Positions 53,761 to 62,599 of a stretch of DNA of 64,000 bases are shown here, one piece after another. The notes beneath the pieces were generated by a model. The model was not told the origin of the DNA, ran no database searches, and was given only the letters and a program-made list of their open reading frames with translations. Position 1 is the stretch's first letter; every line of letters begins with the position of its first letter. The stretch comes from an uncultured Bacillota bacterium (lineage in GTDB: Bacteria > Bacillota_I > Bacilli_A > RF39 > UBA660). The stretch covers positions 9,196 through 73,195 of the forward strand of contig CAMVNN010000001.1 of the NCBI GenBank assembly GCA_947168865.1, in the 5' to 3' direction. The translations under genes and the position numbers were made by a program.

Positions 53761-53769
53761 TGATATAAT
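53761..53769 (+). promoter_or_regulatory. recD2 extended -10 promoter
   Basis: TGATATAAT, 15 bp before ATG 53785 with AGGTGG between. A poor -35 (TTTGTT, 53741-53746) is 17 bp upstream. Confidence 0.5.
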
Positions 53770-53784
53770 TATATAGGTGGTAAA

Positions 53785-55986
53785 ATGAATCCATATATAA
53801 AAGGTAAATACAGATCCGATATATTTAGATCAGAAAAAGGTTATGTTATTGGAATATTTAAAATAAATGAAACTAATATTGAAGAGATGAGTCAGTTTAT
53901 TAATCATACAATAACAATAACTGGTTATTTTTATGATCTAGTAGAGAATGACAACTATATTTTATTTGGTGAATTGGTTGAACATCCTAAATATGGAATT
54001 CAATTTAATGTCAAAGAAAGTGAAAAAGTAAAGCCAACTGATAAAGATGGAATAATTGAATTTTTATCAAGTGATTTATTTCCTGGTGTTGGTGAAAAAC
54101 TAGCTACTAAGATAGTTGACTCTTTGGGAGAAAACACCATTAATTTGATTTTAGAAGATAAAAACAACTTACTTGTTGTACCTAAAATTAGCAGTAAAAA
54201 AGTTGAAACTATCTATAATACTTTGATGAATTATGAAAATAGTCATCAAACTATAATATATCTTTGTGATATTGGTTTTAATAGTAGTGAAGCTTTATAT
54301 ATATATAATACTTACCGCAACAAAACATTAGATCAATTAAATGAAAACATATATGAATTCGCGACTGATTTAGATGGAATATCATTTATAAGAATAGATA
54401 ATATAAGAGAAAAATTAGATATTAAAAATGATGACATAAGAAGAATCAAGGCTTGTATTTTATATATTATGAGAGAAATTACTTATAAAAATGGTGATAC
54501 TTATCTAGAATTTGAGAAAATATATAAAGAAGTTTCGAAATATCTAGATGTAGGAATACTCGAATCTGATTTTGCTTCATATTTGAATGAACTTGATAAG
54601 ATTGGGAAGATTGTCATTGATAATGAAAAATATTATTTGAAAGAAATGTTTGCATCTGAAGTTAATATATCAGGTAGAATTAAAGAATTAATTAAAAGCA
54701 GTCCCAAAAAATATAAGAAATTTGATATTTATATGACTGAAATAGAGCTAATGAATAATATTAAATACAATGATAAGCAAAAAGAAGCTGTAAAAGTGAG
54801 TTTATCTAGTGGAATTACTATAATTACAGGGGGCCCAGGTACTGGGAAAACAACAATTATAAAGGCTATTGTAGAGCTTTATCAAGCTTTAAATAATCTT
54901 TCTGATACAGAACTTGCTAGTGAATTAACTTTACTCGCACCAACAGGAAGGGCAGCTAAAAGATTAAGTGAGTCAACTAATATGCCGGCTATGACAATTC
55001 ATCGTTTTTTGAAATGGCATAAAGAATCAAATTCATTTGAAATAAATGAATATAATAAAGATTTTAGCAAATTTATTATTGTTGATGAAGCTAGTATGAT
55101 AGATATTAGTTTGTTTGATTCCTTACTTAAGGGGTTAACAAGAGATATTCAACTTGTATTAGTAGGTGATTATAATCAATTACCAAGTGTTGGTCCTGGT
55201 ACTATTTTAAAAGACTTAATTGATTCTAAACTTATAAATACAATATATTTAGATCTTTTATATCGTCAAAGTAAGAAATCATTTATTCCAATCTTAGCAG
55301 ATGATATTAAAAATGGGATAAGTGATAATGTATTAGCTAAAGTAAATGATTATGTTTTTTTAGAATGTAGTCGTGGAAGTATCAGATTAAGTATCAAAAA
55401 TATTTGCAATCAATTGAAAGATAAAGGAGTAAGTTTATCAAATTTACAGTTATTAGCTCCTATGTATAAAGGAATAAATGGAATAGATAATTTAAATCAT
55501 GATTTGCAAGATATTTTTAATCCTAGTGATTCAGAAAAAAGAGAAATTTCAATTGGAGAGTTTAAGTATCGTGTTGGTGATAAAGTAATTGAATTAATAA
55601 ATATGCCTGATGAAAACGTTTATAATGGCGATATAGGTTATATAAGTGATATTATTCCTGCTAGTGAAAGTGAATCTAGAAAGAATGAAATAATTGTCAA
55701 TTACGATGGCAATTTTGTTAGATATTTGCCTAAAGATTTTAATAAAATCAAGCTTGCATATATTGTGAGTGTTCATAAGTCTCAAGGTAGTGAATTTGAT
55801 GTCATTATTATGCCTTTAAGTTTAGAATATAGCAAAATGTTATATCGGAAACTCATATATACAGCAGTTACTAGAGCTAAGAGTAAGTTGATTTTATTAG
55901 GTGAATTAGATGCTTTTAAGTATAGTATTAATAATACTAATGAATATATTAGAAAAACATCATTATTAGAACGTCTACAAATGTAG
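53785..55986 (+). CDS. recD2: ATP-dependent DNA helicase RecD2
   Basis: The 733-residue helicase has the RecD2 layout: an N-terminal OB-like region, a helix-hairpin-helix region (FLSSDLFPGVGEKLATKI), Walker A GGPGTGKTT, motif II IVDEASMID, motif III VGDYNQLPSVGPG, and C-terminal motifs VHKSQGSEFD and YTAVTRAKSKL. RecD2 is a 5'-3' SF1B helicase acting in repair and replication-fork processing in bacteria lacking RecBCD. The cell also encodes AddAB, the usual Firmicutes combination. The gene starts immediately after the two-helix cluster but has its own promoter. Confidence 0.95.
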   Translation: MNPYIKGKYRSDIFRSEKGYVIGIFKINETNIEEMSQFINHTITITGYFYDLVENDNYILFGELVEHPKYGIQFNVKESEKVKPTDKDGIIEFLSSDLFPGVGEKLATKIVDSLGENTINLILEDKNNLLVVPKISSKKVETIYNTLMNYENSHQTIIYLCDIGFNSSEALYIYNTYRNKTLDQLNENIYEFATDLDGISFIRIDNIREKLDIKNDDIRRIKACILYIMREITYKNGDTYLEFEKIYKEVSKYLDVGILESDFASYLNELDKIGKIVIDNEKYYLKEMFASEVNISGRIKELIKSSPKKYKKFDIYMTEIELMNNIKYNDKQKEAVKVSLSSGITIITGGPGTGKTTIIKAIVELYQALNNLSDTELASELTLLAPTGRAAKRLSESTNMPAMTIHRFLKWHKESNSFEINEYNKDFSKFIIVDEASMIDISLFDSLLKGLTRDIQLVLVGDYNQLPSVGPGTILKDLIDSKLINTIYLDLLYRQSKKSFIPILADDIKNGISDNVLAKVNDYVFLECSRGSIRLSIKNICNQLKDKGVSLSNLQLLAPMYKGINGIDNLNHDLQDIFNPSDSEKREISIGEFKYRVGDKVIELINMPDENVYNGDIGYISDIIPASESESRKNEIIVNYDGNFVRYLPKDFNKIKLAYIVSVHKSQGSEFDVIIMPLSLEYSKMLYRKLIYTAVTRAKSKLILLGELDAFKYSINNTNEYIRKTSLLERLQM

Positions 55987-56001
55987 TATAAAATTAAAAT
56001 A

Positions 56002-56028
56002 AACCTCCATACTAAGAATATGGAGGTT
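56002..56028 (+). promoter_or_regulatory. Hairpin that buries the ribosome binding site of a small ORF
   Basis: AACCTCCATA (56002-56011) pairs perfectly with TATGGAGGTT (56019-56028) over CTAAGAA. The right arm contains the GGAGG ribosome binding site of the ORF at 56033. It may control translation, or be a recD2 terminator with a weak T tract. Confidence 0.6.
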
Positions 56029-56032
56029 ATTT

Positions 56033-56149
56033 ATGAAAACTTGTAATTGTTTATTTTATATGATGATTGGAGCATCTATTGCTTTAATCTATAAAAAATA
56101 TGAAAAAGAAATTGAAGATAAGATAGAAGGATGTCTAGAAAAAAAATAA
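56033..56149 (+). CDS. Small membrane protein, 38 residues
   Basis: ATG 56033 opens a 38-codon frame with a strong GGAGG 6 nt upstream. The protein has two head cysteines (TCNC), one hydrophobic helix (LFYMMIGASIALIY), then a charged helical tail (KKYEKEIEDKIEG) ending in CLEKK. A membrane helix followed by a short amphipathic tail is typical of bacterial small membrane proteins. No family is recognised. It is probably transcribed with recD2 and ends 33 bp before a terminator. Confidence 0.6.
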   Translation: MKTCNCLFYMMIGASIALIYKKYEKEIEDKIEGCLEKK

Positions 56150-56181
56150 AATCATATAATATTTTGTATCATGATATATCT

Positions 56182-56212
56182 GAGAACTCGTAGTGCTACG
56201 GTTCTCTTTTTT
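56182..56212 (+). terminator. Intrinsic terminator
   Basis: GAGAAC-T-CGTAG pairs with CTACG-GTTCTC (one bulged T) and ends in six T. Confidence 0.85.
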
Positions 56213-56219
56213 GTGATAT

Positions 56220-56248
56220 TTGACAAAGAAAATATCTTGTGCTATAAT
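56220..56248 (+). promoter_or_regulatory. Consensus promoter of the 56278 gene
   Basis: TTGACA (56220-56225), exactly 17 bp, TATAAT (56243-56248) with TGC extension. It is the best match to the housekeeping consensus in the window, so strong expression is expected. Confidence 0.85.
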
Positions 56249-56277
56249 ACTTCTCCTCTAAAGAAAGAAGGGAAAAT

Positions 56278-56742
56278 ATGTCAAAAGTCACAGGAAACAT
56301 TAAATTTCCACACTTGAGTTGTATTGATTTATATGGAAATATCCTAACTGTTTCTAAAGGTAAAAAAGGCAAAATCAACTTTACTCTTTATCATAATGAA
56401 GTAGTAGAAGGTCCTGCTAGAAAAGACTTTGAAGATATTTCTTTAAAAATAACTTTAGAATCCGGTGAAATATTTAAGGTAGTTCAAGGATTATATGAAA
56501 TGAAAGGTAATAGTTTTGTATTATCAGAAGATCCTATTCGTGATGGTAGAAATTTCTTGTTTATTGAGCAAGAAGAAGATGGTTCTTACTATATGACGAT
56601 CGGACGTGATCTTGCAAATGATTTAAATAGACCGAATCAAACTAATATAGAACTAAGTGATAGAGAGCATGAATCTTTATATAATGGTGCTATAGAAGAA
56701 AGTGGAATACAATTAGTCAAAACAAATAAGTTGTCACAATAG
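56278..56742 (+). CDS. Unknown cytoplasmic protein, 154 residues
   Basis: No signal peptide, membrane helix or recognised motif. The sequence is predicted mostly beta (short alternating hydrophobic strands: IDLYGNILTVSKG, KINFTLYHNEVV, LKITLESGEIFKVV), with a polar C-terminal tail. AGAAGGG precedes ATG 56278. The very strong promoter suggests an abundant protein. It is monocistronic, with a terminator at its end. I cannot assign a function. Confidence 0.7.
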   Translation: MSKVTGNIKFPHLSCIDLYGNILTVSKGKKGKINFTLYHNEVVEGPARKDFEDISLKITLESGEIFKVVQGLYEMKGNSFVLSEDPIRDGRNFLFIEQEEDGSYYMTIGRDLANDLNRPNQTNIELSDREHESLYNGAIEESGIQLVKTNKLSQ

Positions 56743-56757
56743 TGTCAACTTTTTTTT
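56728..56757 (+). terminator. Intrinsic terminator
   Basis: AAGTTG-T-CAC pairs with GTG-T-CAACTT (one T-T mismatch) over AATA, then a T run. The stem spans the stop codon. Confidence 0.75.
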
Positions 56758-56785
56758 ATGCAATAATGCAAAATATGTTTTTTTT

Positions 56786-56794
56786 TGATATAAT
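56786..56794 (+). promoter_or_regulatory. Extended -10 promoter of the autolysin gene
   Basis: TGATATAAT after an eight-T tract, 22 bp before ATG 56817. Confidence 0.5.
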
Positions 56795-56816
56795 TAAGTC
56801 AGAATGGGATGATTGT

Positions 56817-59800
56817 ATGAGAAAGTTTAGACTTATCACAATTTTAGCCTTAATTTTTATGATACCTAGTATCAGTGCTTTGTCATGCAATAAAACCTAC
56901 TTAGTTCAAACTGTTAATGTAGATGGTATGAATGAATATATAGGCTGCACAAGTGATTATACGGAAGCTAAAACTTTAATGCGTGAATACGAATCTACTA
57001 TTGATAAAGTAGCTACTATTTATAAAGGAAATGATATAATAAATGCACGTTATGCAGTAGTTAATTTTGCAGGTAAAAGTGGAACTGTTAATGTATATAA
57101 GAGTCCGAATTTTAGTGGCAAGACACCTTATACATATTTTTCAAGAAACTGGGGCGTTGATGGAGCTTTTATCGATTATGATGATACTTATGGGGCAACT
57201 AAAATTAAACTAAGTGGGGTTGTTGGTTGGGTAGCATCTGGAAAAGCCAAAATTATTCCAGTTTCGCAACTATATGCTAATACAATTACAACTAAATATT
57301 CTATGCGTGTTCGTACTACTCCAGTAAGAGAAGCAGGAAATGCTAACCAAATTTCAACGATTAAAGCTAATACTGTTTGGAATTTTATCGAAAAAGTCGA
57401 GAATGATGACCATTTATGGTATAAAATAAACTATAATGGGACTTATGCTTATGTTGCTGGTAAGAATTTGAAGACAGGTGAGGTATATGCAACTGAAGAA
57501 TCTTCATATTCTTTCACTACATTTTATTATAGAAATTCTAAGAGTAATTTGATTCATTATTATCGTTACTATACTGAATCAACTAATAAATATAATCAAA
57601 TAACTATTAATCTTGGTCAAGTTCCAGCTATGATGGAACAGAATACTAAATATTATAGTTTTGATGGAAACTATTTCTATACTGAATTAGATAAAATGCT
57701 AGAAGATTATTATAATAATAATTATGAAAATTCTATAAATAAGGATGAACCATATTTTAATTATTATATGTATGTGCCTACACACAACAAGTCTAATTAC
57801 ACAGCTGAAGATTTTGATCAGGCAATCAAAGCTCAAGGTTTTACTAGAGCACCAGATCCAGATGTTGTTTATTACACAATTGAAGATGGATGGAATAAAA
57901 ATGTTTCACGAACAGGAGTTTCAGCATTATACGGATCTGGAGCTGACTTTATTCGTGTTCAAGAAGAATATGGAGTAAATGCTGTGCTTATGTTTGGGAC
58001 TGCTCAGACTGAAAGCGGAAATGGCACAAGTGCTCTTGCTTTATTCAAAAATAATCTTTTTGGACTTGGAGCAGTTGATTCCAATCCAATTGTGAAAGCC
58101 CACTCATATCCAACAATATATGATTCGATTGTTGCTTATGCTAAATTAACTGGTGGCTCATATTCACTCCCAACTGGTAAATATTTCTTTGGAGCTTTCT
58201 TTGGAAACAAAGGCAGTGGTTTTGGAGTAAATTATGCATCTGACCCATATTGGGGTGAAAAAAATGCTAAAAATGCCTTAAATTATGACAAGTCATTTGG
58301 TAGCCAAGATTATAATGCTTATACTTTAGGTATTAAATTAACTGAAGAAGCAATTCCAATTAAGAAACAACCTAGTGATAGTGCAGCAACTATTTATTTA
58401 ACTAAGAACAATAAATATGGTCACTTAGTAGCAAATATGAGTTATATTGTAACCGAGAAAGTCTACGATGAAAATGGTGAAGCTTGGTATAAAGTTTATA
58501 CTGATACTTCTTTAGATAAAAATCAAAATATTGCCAATTCAGATCTTTATAATTATGACTATAGTTATGGTTATATCAAAGCTGAACATTTATATATTTC
58601 TAACAATAAAGAAACTGAAATAAATGCAAATTCATTCTCAATATATCGTGGTGAAGAATTAAATTTACTTAATAATGTCACAGCAATAGATATTGAAGAT
58701 GGAGATTTGACAAATAGATTAGTCGTAGTAGGTGAAGTTGATTCTAATACAGTAGGCGAATATAAAGTGACATATAAAGTAACTGATGATTCAAACTATA
58801 CTACTAAAAAAGAAATAATTGTAACGGTTCTTCCAAGTGAAGCACCATCAATTGAAGCAAATGATATTGAGATTAAACAATATAAAAGTTTTAATCCAAA
58901 AGATTATGTAAAAGTATATGACACTTATGGTAATGTTATAAATAGTGTTGAAGTTATAGAAAATACAGTAAATACTAATGTAATTGGAACATATAAAGTC
59001 ACATATAAAGCGACATATCAAAACTTAAGTATTACTAAAAAAATTAATGTAAAAGTTCTTAAAAATGAAATGCCTATCATAAATGTTAATAATCGAACTA
59101 TCAAGCTAAATGAAGAGTTTAATTATTTATCTGGTGTTACGGCAAGTGATGCTGAAGATGGAGATTTAACAAGTAAAGTTACATATGAAGGAAATGTTGA
59201 TGTTACTAAAATAGGTGAATATGAAGTAACTTATAGTGTTAAAGATAATGATAATCAAAGTGTTTCTAAGAAAATAAAAATTAAAGTAGAAGAAATTGAA
59301 TATATTAAAAAAGATGGAGATTTCTATTTTAATGAGTTATTATTTAAAGATGGGAAATTAAATATAAGTGGTTACTTAGCTATTAAAGGAACAGATAACC
59401 GTGAAAGTGATAATATTACATACGATTTAGTTGTAAAAGACAATGTTACTTTAGATGATACAATTATTCCATTAGAACGTTTTATAGAAGGTAGACCAGA
59501 TAGACATTATAAAGATTCTAAATATGATTATTCTGCAACTTGGTTTAAAGGAAATATCTCCTTAGATAGCCTTAGTCATGGTGAATATACTTTATATGTA
59601 AGAGCACGTAAAGATAACTTAGAAACTATTTCATTATTCAGAAATATATTTGCAAAATCAATGTCATCTAAAGGTGAAACTAATAATAAAGGATTCTTAT
59701 TTAGAAATAACAATTATCTAGATAGTTATCCAATTGAATTATTCGTATTTGAAAATGGACTTATTTCTAATGTTGAAACTAATAGTTCTGTAAATATGAT

Positions 59801-60236
59801 AAATAATTATAAGAATCTTGAATTAAACGATAGCAAGTTAACTATTAAAGGAACATCTTATAATATTGGAGTATCATATGCTCCAAGTGAAAATGTTACA
59901 CGAAATATCATATTTGAACATCAAACTACATTAGAAAGATATTCGTTTGATGTTGGTTCAATAGTAGGAGTAGATATTCCAATTAATGTGAGTGATGGTT
60001 TTACTCGTGAACGTGGATGGTTTAATAAAGAGATAGATATTAAATCTTTACCAATTGGTGATTATACTATTTATATTCAAACAAAAGTAGGGAATATTAA
60101 TGACTTTGGGGAACTAAATGATATATTCATGAAAGATTTAAAAAATATTAGTTCGACATTTGATTCTAAGAAAGTTACATTTACTTTAAATACAGCAAAG
60201 CGTTTTAGAATAGAAATGCATATAGAAGCCTTATAG
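56817..60236 (+). CDS. Secreted SH3/glucosaminidase/Ig multidomain autolysin
   Basis: The 1139-residue exported protein begins with a signal peptide (MRKFRLITILALIFMIPSIS). Two SH3-like segments follow (up to about residue 220), then a glucosaminidase domain (about 370-500) with the probable catalytic Glu399 in AQTESGNG and the LFGLGAVD motif. A further SH3-like segment precedes three DUF5011/Ig-like modules (about 600-840; YRGEELNLLNNVTAIDIEDG is typical), and two beta-rich repeats close the C-terminus. It should cleave the GlcNAc-MurNAc backbone of peptidoglycan. ATG 56817 is used because it starts the signal peptide; the longer reading overlaps the previous gene and terminator. It has no wall-sorting motif or membrane anchor. 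Confidence 0.87.
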   Translation: MRKFRLITILALIFMIPSISALSCNKTYLVQTVNVDGMNEYIGCTSDYTEAKTLMREYESTIDKVATIYKGNDIINARYAVVNFAGKSGTVNVYKSPNFSGKTPYTYFSRNWGVDGAFIDYDDTYGATKIKLSGVVGWVASGKAKIIPVSQLYANTITTKYSMRVRTTPVREAGNANQISTIKANTVWNFIEKVENDDHLWYKINYNGTYAYVAGKNLKTGEVYATEESSYSFTTFYYRNSKSNLIHYYRYYTESTNKYNQITINLGQVPAMMEQNTKYYSFDGNYFYTELDKMLEDYYNNNYENSINKDEPYFNYYMYVPTHNKSNYTAEDFDQAIKAQGFTRAPDPDVVYYTIEDGWNKNVSRTGVSALYGSGADFIRVQEEYGVNAVLMFGTAQTESGNGTSALALFKNNLFGLGAVDSNPIVKAHSYPTIYDSIVAYAKLTGGSYSLPTGKYFFGAFFGNKGSGFGVNYASDPYWGEKNAKNALNYDKSFGSQDYNAYTLGIKLTEEAIPIKKQPSDSAATIYLTKNNKYGHLVANMSYIVTEKVYDENGEAWYKVYTDTSLDKNQNIANSDLYNYDYSYGYIKAEHLYISNNKETEINANSFSIYRGEELNLLNNVTAIDIEDGDLTNRLVVVGEVDSNTVGEYKVTYKVTDDSNYTTKKEIIVTVLPSEAPSIEANDIEIKQYKSFNPKDYVKVYDTYGNVINSVEVIENTVNTNVIGTYKVTYKATYQNLSITKKINVKVLKNEMPIINVNNRTIKLNEEFNYLSGVTASDAEDGDLTSKVTYEGNVDVTKIGEYEVTYSVKDNDNQSVSKKIKIKVEEIEYIKKDGDFYFNELLFKDGKLNISGYLAIKGTDNRESDNITYDLVVKDNVTLDDTIIPLERFIEGRPDRHYKDSKYDYSATWFKGNISLDSLSHGEYTLYVRARKDNLETISLFRNIFAKSMSSKGETNNKGFLFRNNNYLDSYPIELFVFENGLISNVETNSSVNMINNYKNLELNDSKLTIKGTSYNIGVSYAPSENVTRNIIFEHQTTLERYSFDVGSIVGVDIPINVSDGFTRERGWFNKEIDIKSLPIGDYTIYIQTKVGNINDFGELNDIFMKDLKNISSTFDSKKVTFTLNTAKRFRIEMHIEAL

Positions 60237-60249
60237 GCTTCTTTTTTTT
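60224..60249 (+). terminator. Intrinsic terminator
   Basis: GAAGCCT-TAT-AGGCTTC followed by seven T, spanning the stop codon. Confidence 0.9.
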
Positions 60250-60257
60250 ATTAAAAG

Positions 60258-60266
60258 TGTTATAAT
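60258..60266 (+). promoter_or_regulatory. murE extended -10 promoter
   Basis: TGTTATAAT, 30 bp before ATG 60297, with AGAGGTG as the ribosome binding site. Confidence 0.55.
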
Positions 60267-60296
60267 ATATTTAAACAAATCATAGAGGTGAAAATA

Positions 60297-61679
60297 ATGA
60301 AATTTGATATTAAAACAGATTCAAGAAAGATAAAACCAGGGGATACATTTGTAGCAATAAGAACGATTGAAAATGATGGACATAAATATATTGATGCTGC
60401 AATCAAAGCAGGTGCCAAAAAGATAATATGTGAGTATGGAGATTATTCTGTTGCAACAGTACATGTTCCTAATTCGAGGGAATATTTAGATCATTATCTA
60501 GAAACTACTTATAAAGAAGCTTTTGACAAAATGAAATTAATGGTAGTAACTGGTACTAATGGTAAAACAACAATGGCATATTTATATTATCAAGCACTTA
60601 ATTTACTTGGTAAAAAATGTGCTTATCTTGGAACCTTGGGTTTCTTTGAACCAGAGGGGAAAATGTATAAATTAGATAATACAACTCCAGATATATGTGA
60701 AGTTTATGAGGCAATAGTATCTGCATATAATGAAGGATGTGAATATTTCGCACTTGAAGCATCTAGTCAAGGAATTGCTCAACATAGACTTGATACAATT
60801 CATTATGATTATACAGTTTTCACTAATTTAACGCGTGATCATTTGGACTTTCATAAGACAATGGATAATTATGCTTTAGCTAAAAGAAAAGTCTTTGAAG
60901 ACTTAAAAAAAGGTGGAAAAGCCATAATAAATGCTGATGATGAAAGATGTAGTTATTATTCACTAGAGAAGAATATTAATATCACATATGGTTTAAATAA
61001 AGGTGAATATCGTGTTACAAAATATAATTTTTCAATGGACGGGACAGATTTTATTTTGAATCATGATGGTAAAGATTATCCTTTTCATATGCAATTAATA
61101 GGAGAATATAATGTATATAATATTATTCCTGTATTAGTTATTTTAAATGATCTTGGTTATTCTTTTGAAGAAATTGCTAAAGTTGTACCAAAACTTCATA
61201 ATGGAAAAGGTCGTATGGAAATGATTAAGTATAAAGATAATTTAATTGTCGTTGATTATGCTCATACTCCTGACGGCTTGGATAAAATAATTGGAACTTT
61301 TAGAAAAGTAACTAAGGGAAATATTTATGTTGTTTTTGGAGTTCGTGGCAGTCGTGATCGTGAAAAAAGACCAGAAATGACAAGAATAGTTATGAGTTAT
61401 GCCAAAAAAACAATTATTACAACTAATCATTTAAATAAAGAAGATATTAATCAGATAGTAGGGGATTTACTAAAAGGAGTTACAAGTCAAGATTATGAAG
61501 TTATTTTAGATAGAAGAAAAGCTATTGAAAAGGGAATAAGCTATTTAGATAGCAAAGATGTTTTACTAATCTTAGGTAAAGGTCATGAAGATTATTTAAA
61601 TCTAGGTGATCATACGATTCATTTTGATGATGTTGAAGAAGTAAACAAAATAATAGAAGAAAATAAGGTAAAAAAATAA
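60297..61679 (+). CDS. murE: UDP-N-acetylmuramyl-tripeptide synthetase MurE
   Basis: The 460-residue Mur ligase has the P-loop TGTNGKTTMAYL, the EASSQGI and TRDHLDFH motifs, and the C-terminal VVDYAHTPDGL and FGVRGSRDREKRPEM segments, all in MurE order. MurE adds the third stem amino acid to UDP-MurNAc-Ala-Glu in the cytoplasm. The motif that selects this residue (DNPR for meso-DAP) is replaced by NHLN in TTNHLNKED, so the third amino acid cannot be predicted. ATG 60297 follows AGAGGTG; the GTG at 60288 lies within that site. It stands alone, not in a mur-fts cluster. Confidence 0.93.
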   Translation: MKFDIKTDSRKIKPGDTFVAIRTIENDGHKYIDAAIKAGAKKIICEYGDYSVATVHVPNSREYLDHYLETTYKEAFDKMKLMVVTGTNGKTTMAYLYYQALNLLGKKCAYLGTLGFFEPEGKMYKLDNTTPDICEVYEAIVSAYNEGCEYFALEASSQGIAQHRLDTIHYDYTVFTNLTRDHLDFHKTMDNYALAKRKVFEDLKKGGKAIINADDERCSYYSLEKNINITYGLNKGEYRVTKYNFSMDGTDFILNHDGKDYPFHMQLIGEYNVYNIIPVLVILNDLGYSFEEIAKVVPKLHNGKGRMEMIKYKDNLIVVDYAHTPDGLDKIIGTFRKVTKGNIYVVFGVRGSRDREKRPEMTRIVMSYAKKTIITTNHLNKEDINQIVGDLLKGVTSQDYEVILDRRKAIEKGISYLDSKDVLLILGKGHEDYLNLGDHTIHFDDVEEVNKIIEENKVKK

Positions 61680-61701
61680 GCACTTTTTAGTGCTTATTTT
61701 T
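61672..61701. terminator. Bidirectional terminator
   Basis: AAAAATAAGCACT and AGTGCTTATTTTT form a perfect 13-bp stem over TTTT, with A and T tracts on both sides, between convergent murE and the 61694 gene. Confidence 0.88.
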
Positions 61702-62455
61702 GTCTTATGTTATATCCCATATCTTCTAAAGATGGTAATAATTCACCAGCAAGCCAACGTTTATCTTGATCTTCTGGTAAATAAAGTACATAATCAAGAT
61801 TTCTAAAGAATTCAGCATTTTTTGGATCTATCATATGATTAGCTTGATATCTTGCATATCTTTCAACAAATTCATCTGTAGGTTCCATACCATAACAAGT
61901 ACGACAAATTTCTTCAATTACTTGACGTAATGTTGAGCCTTTTCTTCTAGCAGCCTCATAAATTCTATTTACTGTAACAAATTTAGCATACCATCCTGTT
62001 GCTTTAGTATGTTCTAGTAAAGCCTCGGCATCTTCCTCAGTTGCAGGACATAAAAGTACATCACCGGCTTTTATCGTATCATTTGTTTTGCCAGTTGAAA
62101 AAGCAATTGTTGGCCAGTAAAGTGTTGTATACTTACCTGTTTGTTTAACGAATTCTTTTTCATCAATACCATATAATTCTTTACACATTTTTCTACTAAT
62201 AGATGAAAGATTATCATTTTTATTAGCAACATATTTTCTATATGATACTTCATATGGTACATCTTCACCTTCAATATTTAAAATGATAGTTTTGTAGAAA
62301 ATTTCATCTGAGAAATTTTCTCTGTTTAGTTGTGTACTTTCAACACGTATTTCTTCAGCTTGCGTTATCGTTGGGTTTGTAAATGCTATTGTTGAACCTA
62401 AAATTAATGTACAACCTAAATAGCATCCCAAACTTTTAAGATTAACTTTTTTCAT
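61694..62455 (-). CDS. Secreted protein of unknown function, possibly LysM-like
   Basis: The 253-residue protein has a signal peptide (about residues 1-32, ending TITQAEE). Two similar segments each contain a helix pair and a 'RKYVANKNDNLSSISRKMCKELYG' or 'NRIYEAARRKGSTLRQVIEEICRTCYG' pattern. The first, with KNDNLSSIS and later TIKAGDVLLCP, resembles a LysM motif, and the second looks like a related repeat. Such modules often bind peptidoglycan. The Cys in each repeat is at a matching position. The assignment is tentative. A good promoter lies on the minus strand at 62483-62510. Confidence 0.65.
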   Translation of the reverse strand: MKKVNLKSLGCYLGCTLILGSTIAFTNPTITQAEEIRVESTQLNRENFSDEIFYKTIILNIEGEDVPYEVSYRKYVANKNDNLSSISRKMCKELYGIDEKEFVKQTGKYTTLYWPTIAFSTGKTNDTIKAGDVLLCPATEEDAEALLEHTKATGWYAKFVTVNRIYEAARRKGSTLRQVIEEICRTCYGMEPTDEFVERYARYQANHMIDPKNAEFFRNLDYVLYLPEDQDKRWLAGELLPSLEDMGYNIRQK

Positions 62456-62482
62456 TATTTATTTTCCCCCTTGTGTTGCAAT

Positions 62483-62510
62483 ATGATAGCACATTTTTTT
62501 TATTTGTCAA
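62483..62510 (-). promoter_or_regulatory. Promoter of the 61694 gene (minus strand)
   Basis: Reading the minus strand: TTGACA (62510-62505), 16 bp, TATCAT (62488-62483) with TGC before it. A GGGGGAAAA ribosome binding site follows. Confidence 0.75.
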
Positions 62511-62532
62511 GTTTATATTTTTTAAATTTTAA

Positions 62533-62562
62533 TTGATAAAAGTAGCTAATTAGTGGTATAAT
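62533..62562 (+). promoter_or_regulatory. Promoter of the BspA-like gene
   Basis: TTGATA (62533-62538), 18 bp, TATAAT (62557-62562) with TGG extension, then AGGAG 24 bp later. Confidence 0.6.
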
Positions 62563-62599
62563 AAATAATGGAATAATGTGTAAAATAGGAGCCAATAAT

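Noticed and set aside
56742..56816. Extended N-terminus of the autolysin
   Set aside because: It would start within the previous gene's stop and terminator; ATG 56817 begins a clean signal peptide after a promoter.
57745..57978. A 77-codon frame inside the autolysin gene
   Set aside because: Alternative frame of a clear long gene; no ribosome binding site and no protein-like pattern.
58160..58185. SLPTG in the autolysin as an LPXTG-like sorting signal
   Set aside because: It lies inside the glucosaminidase domain, not near a C-terminal membrane helix.
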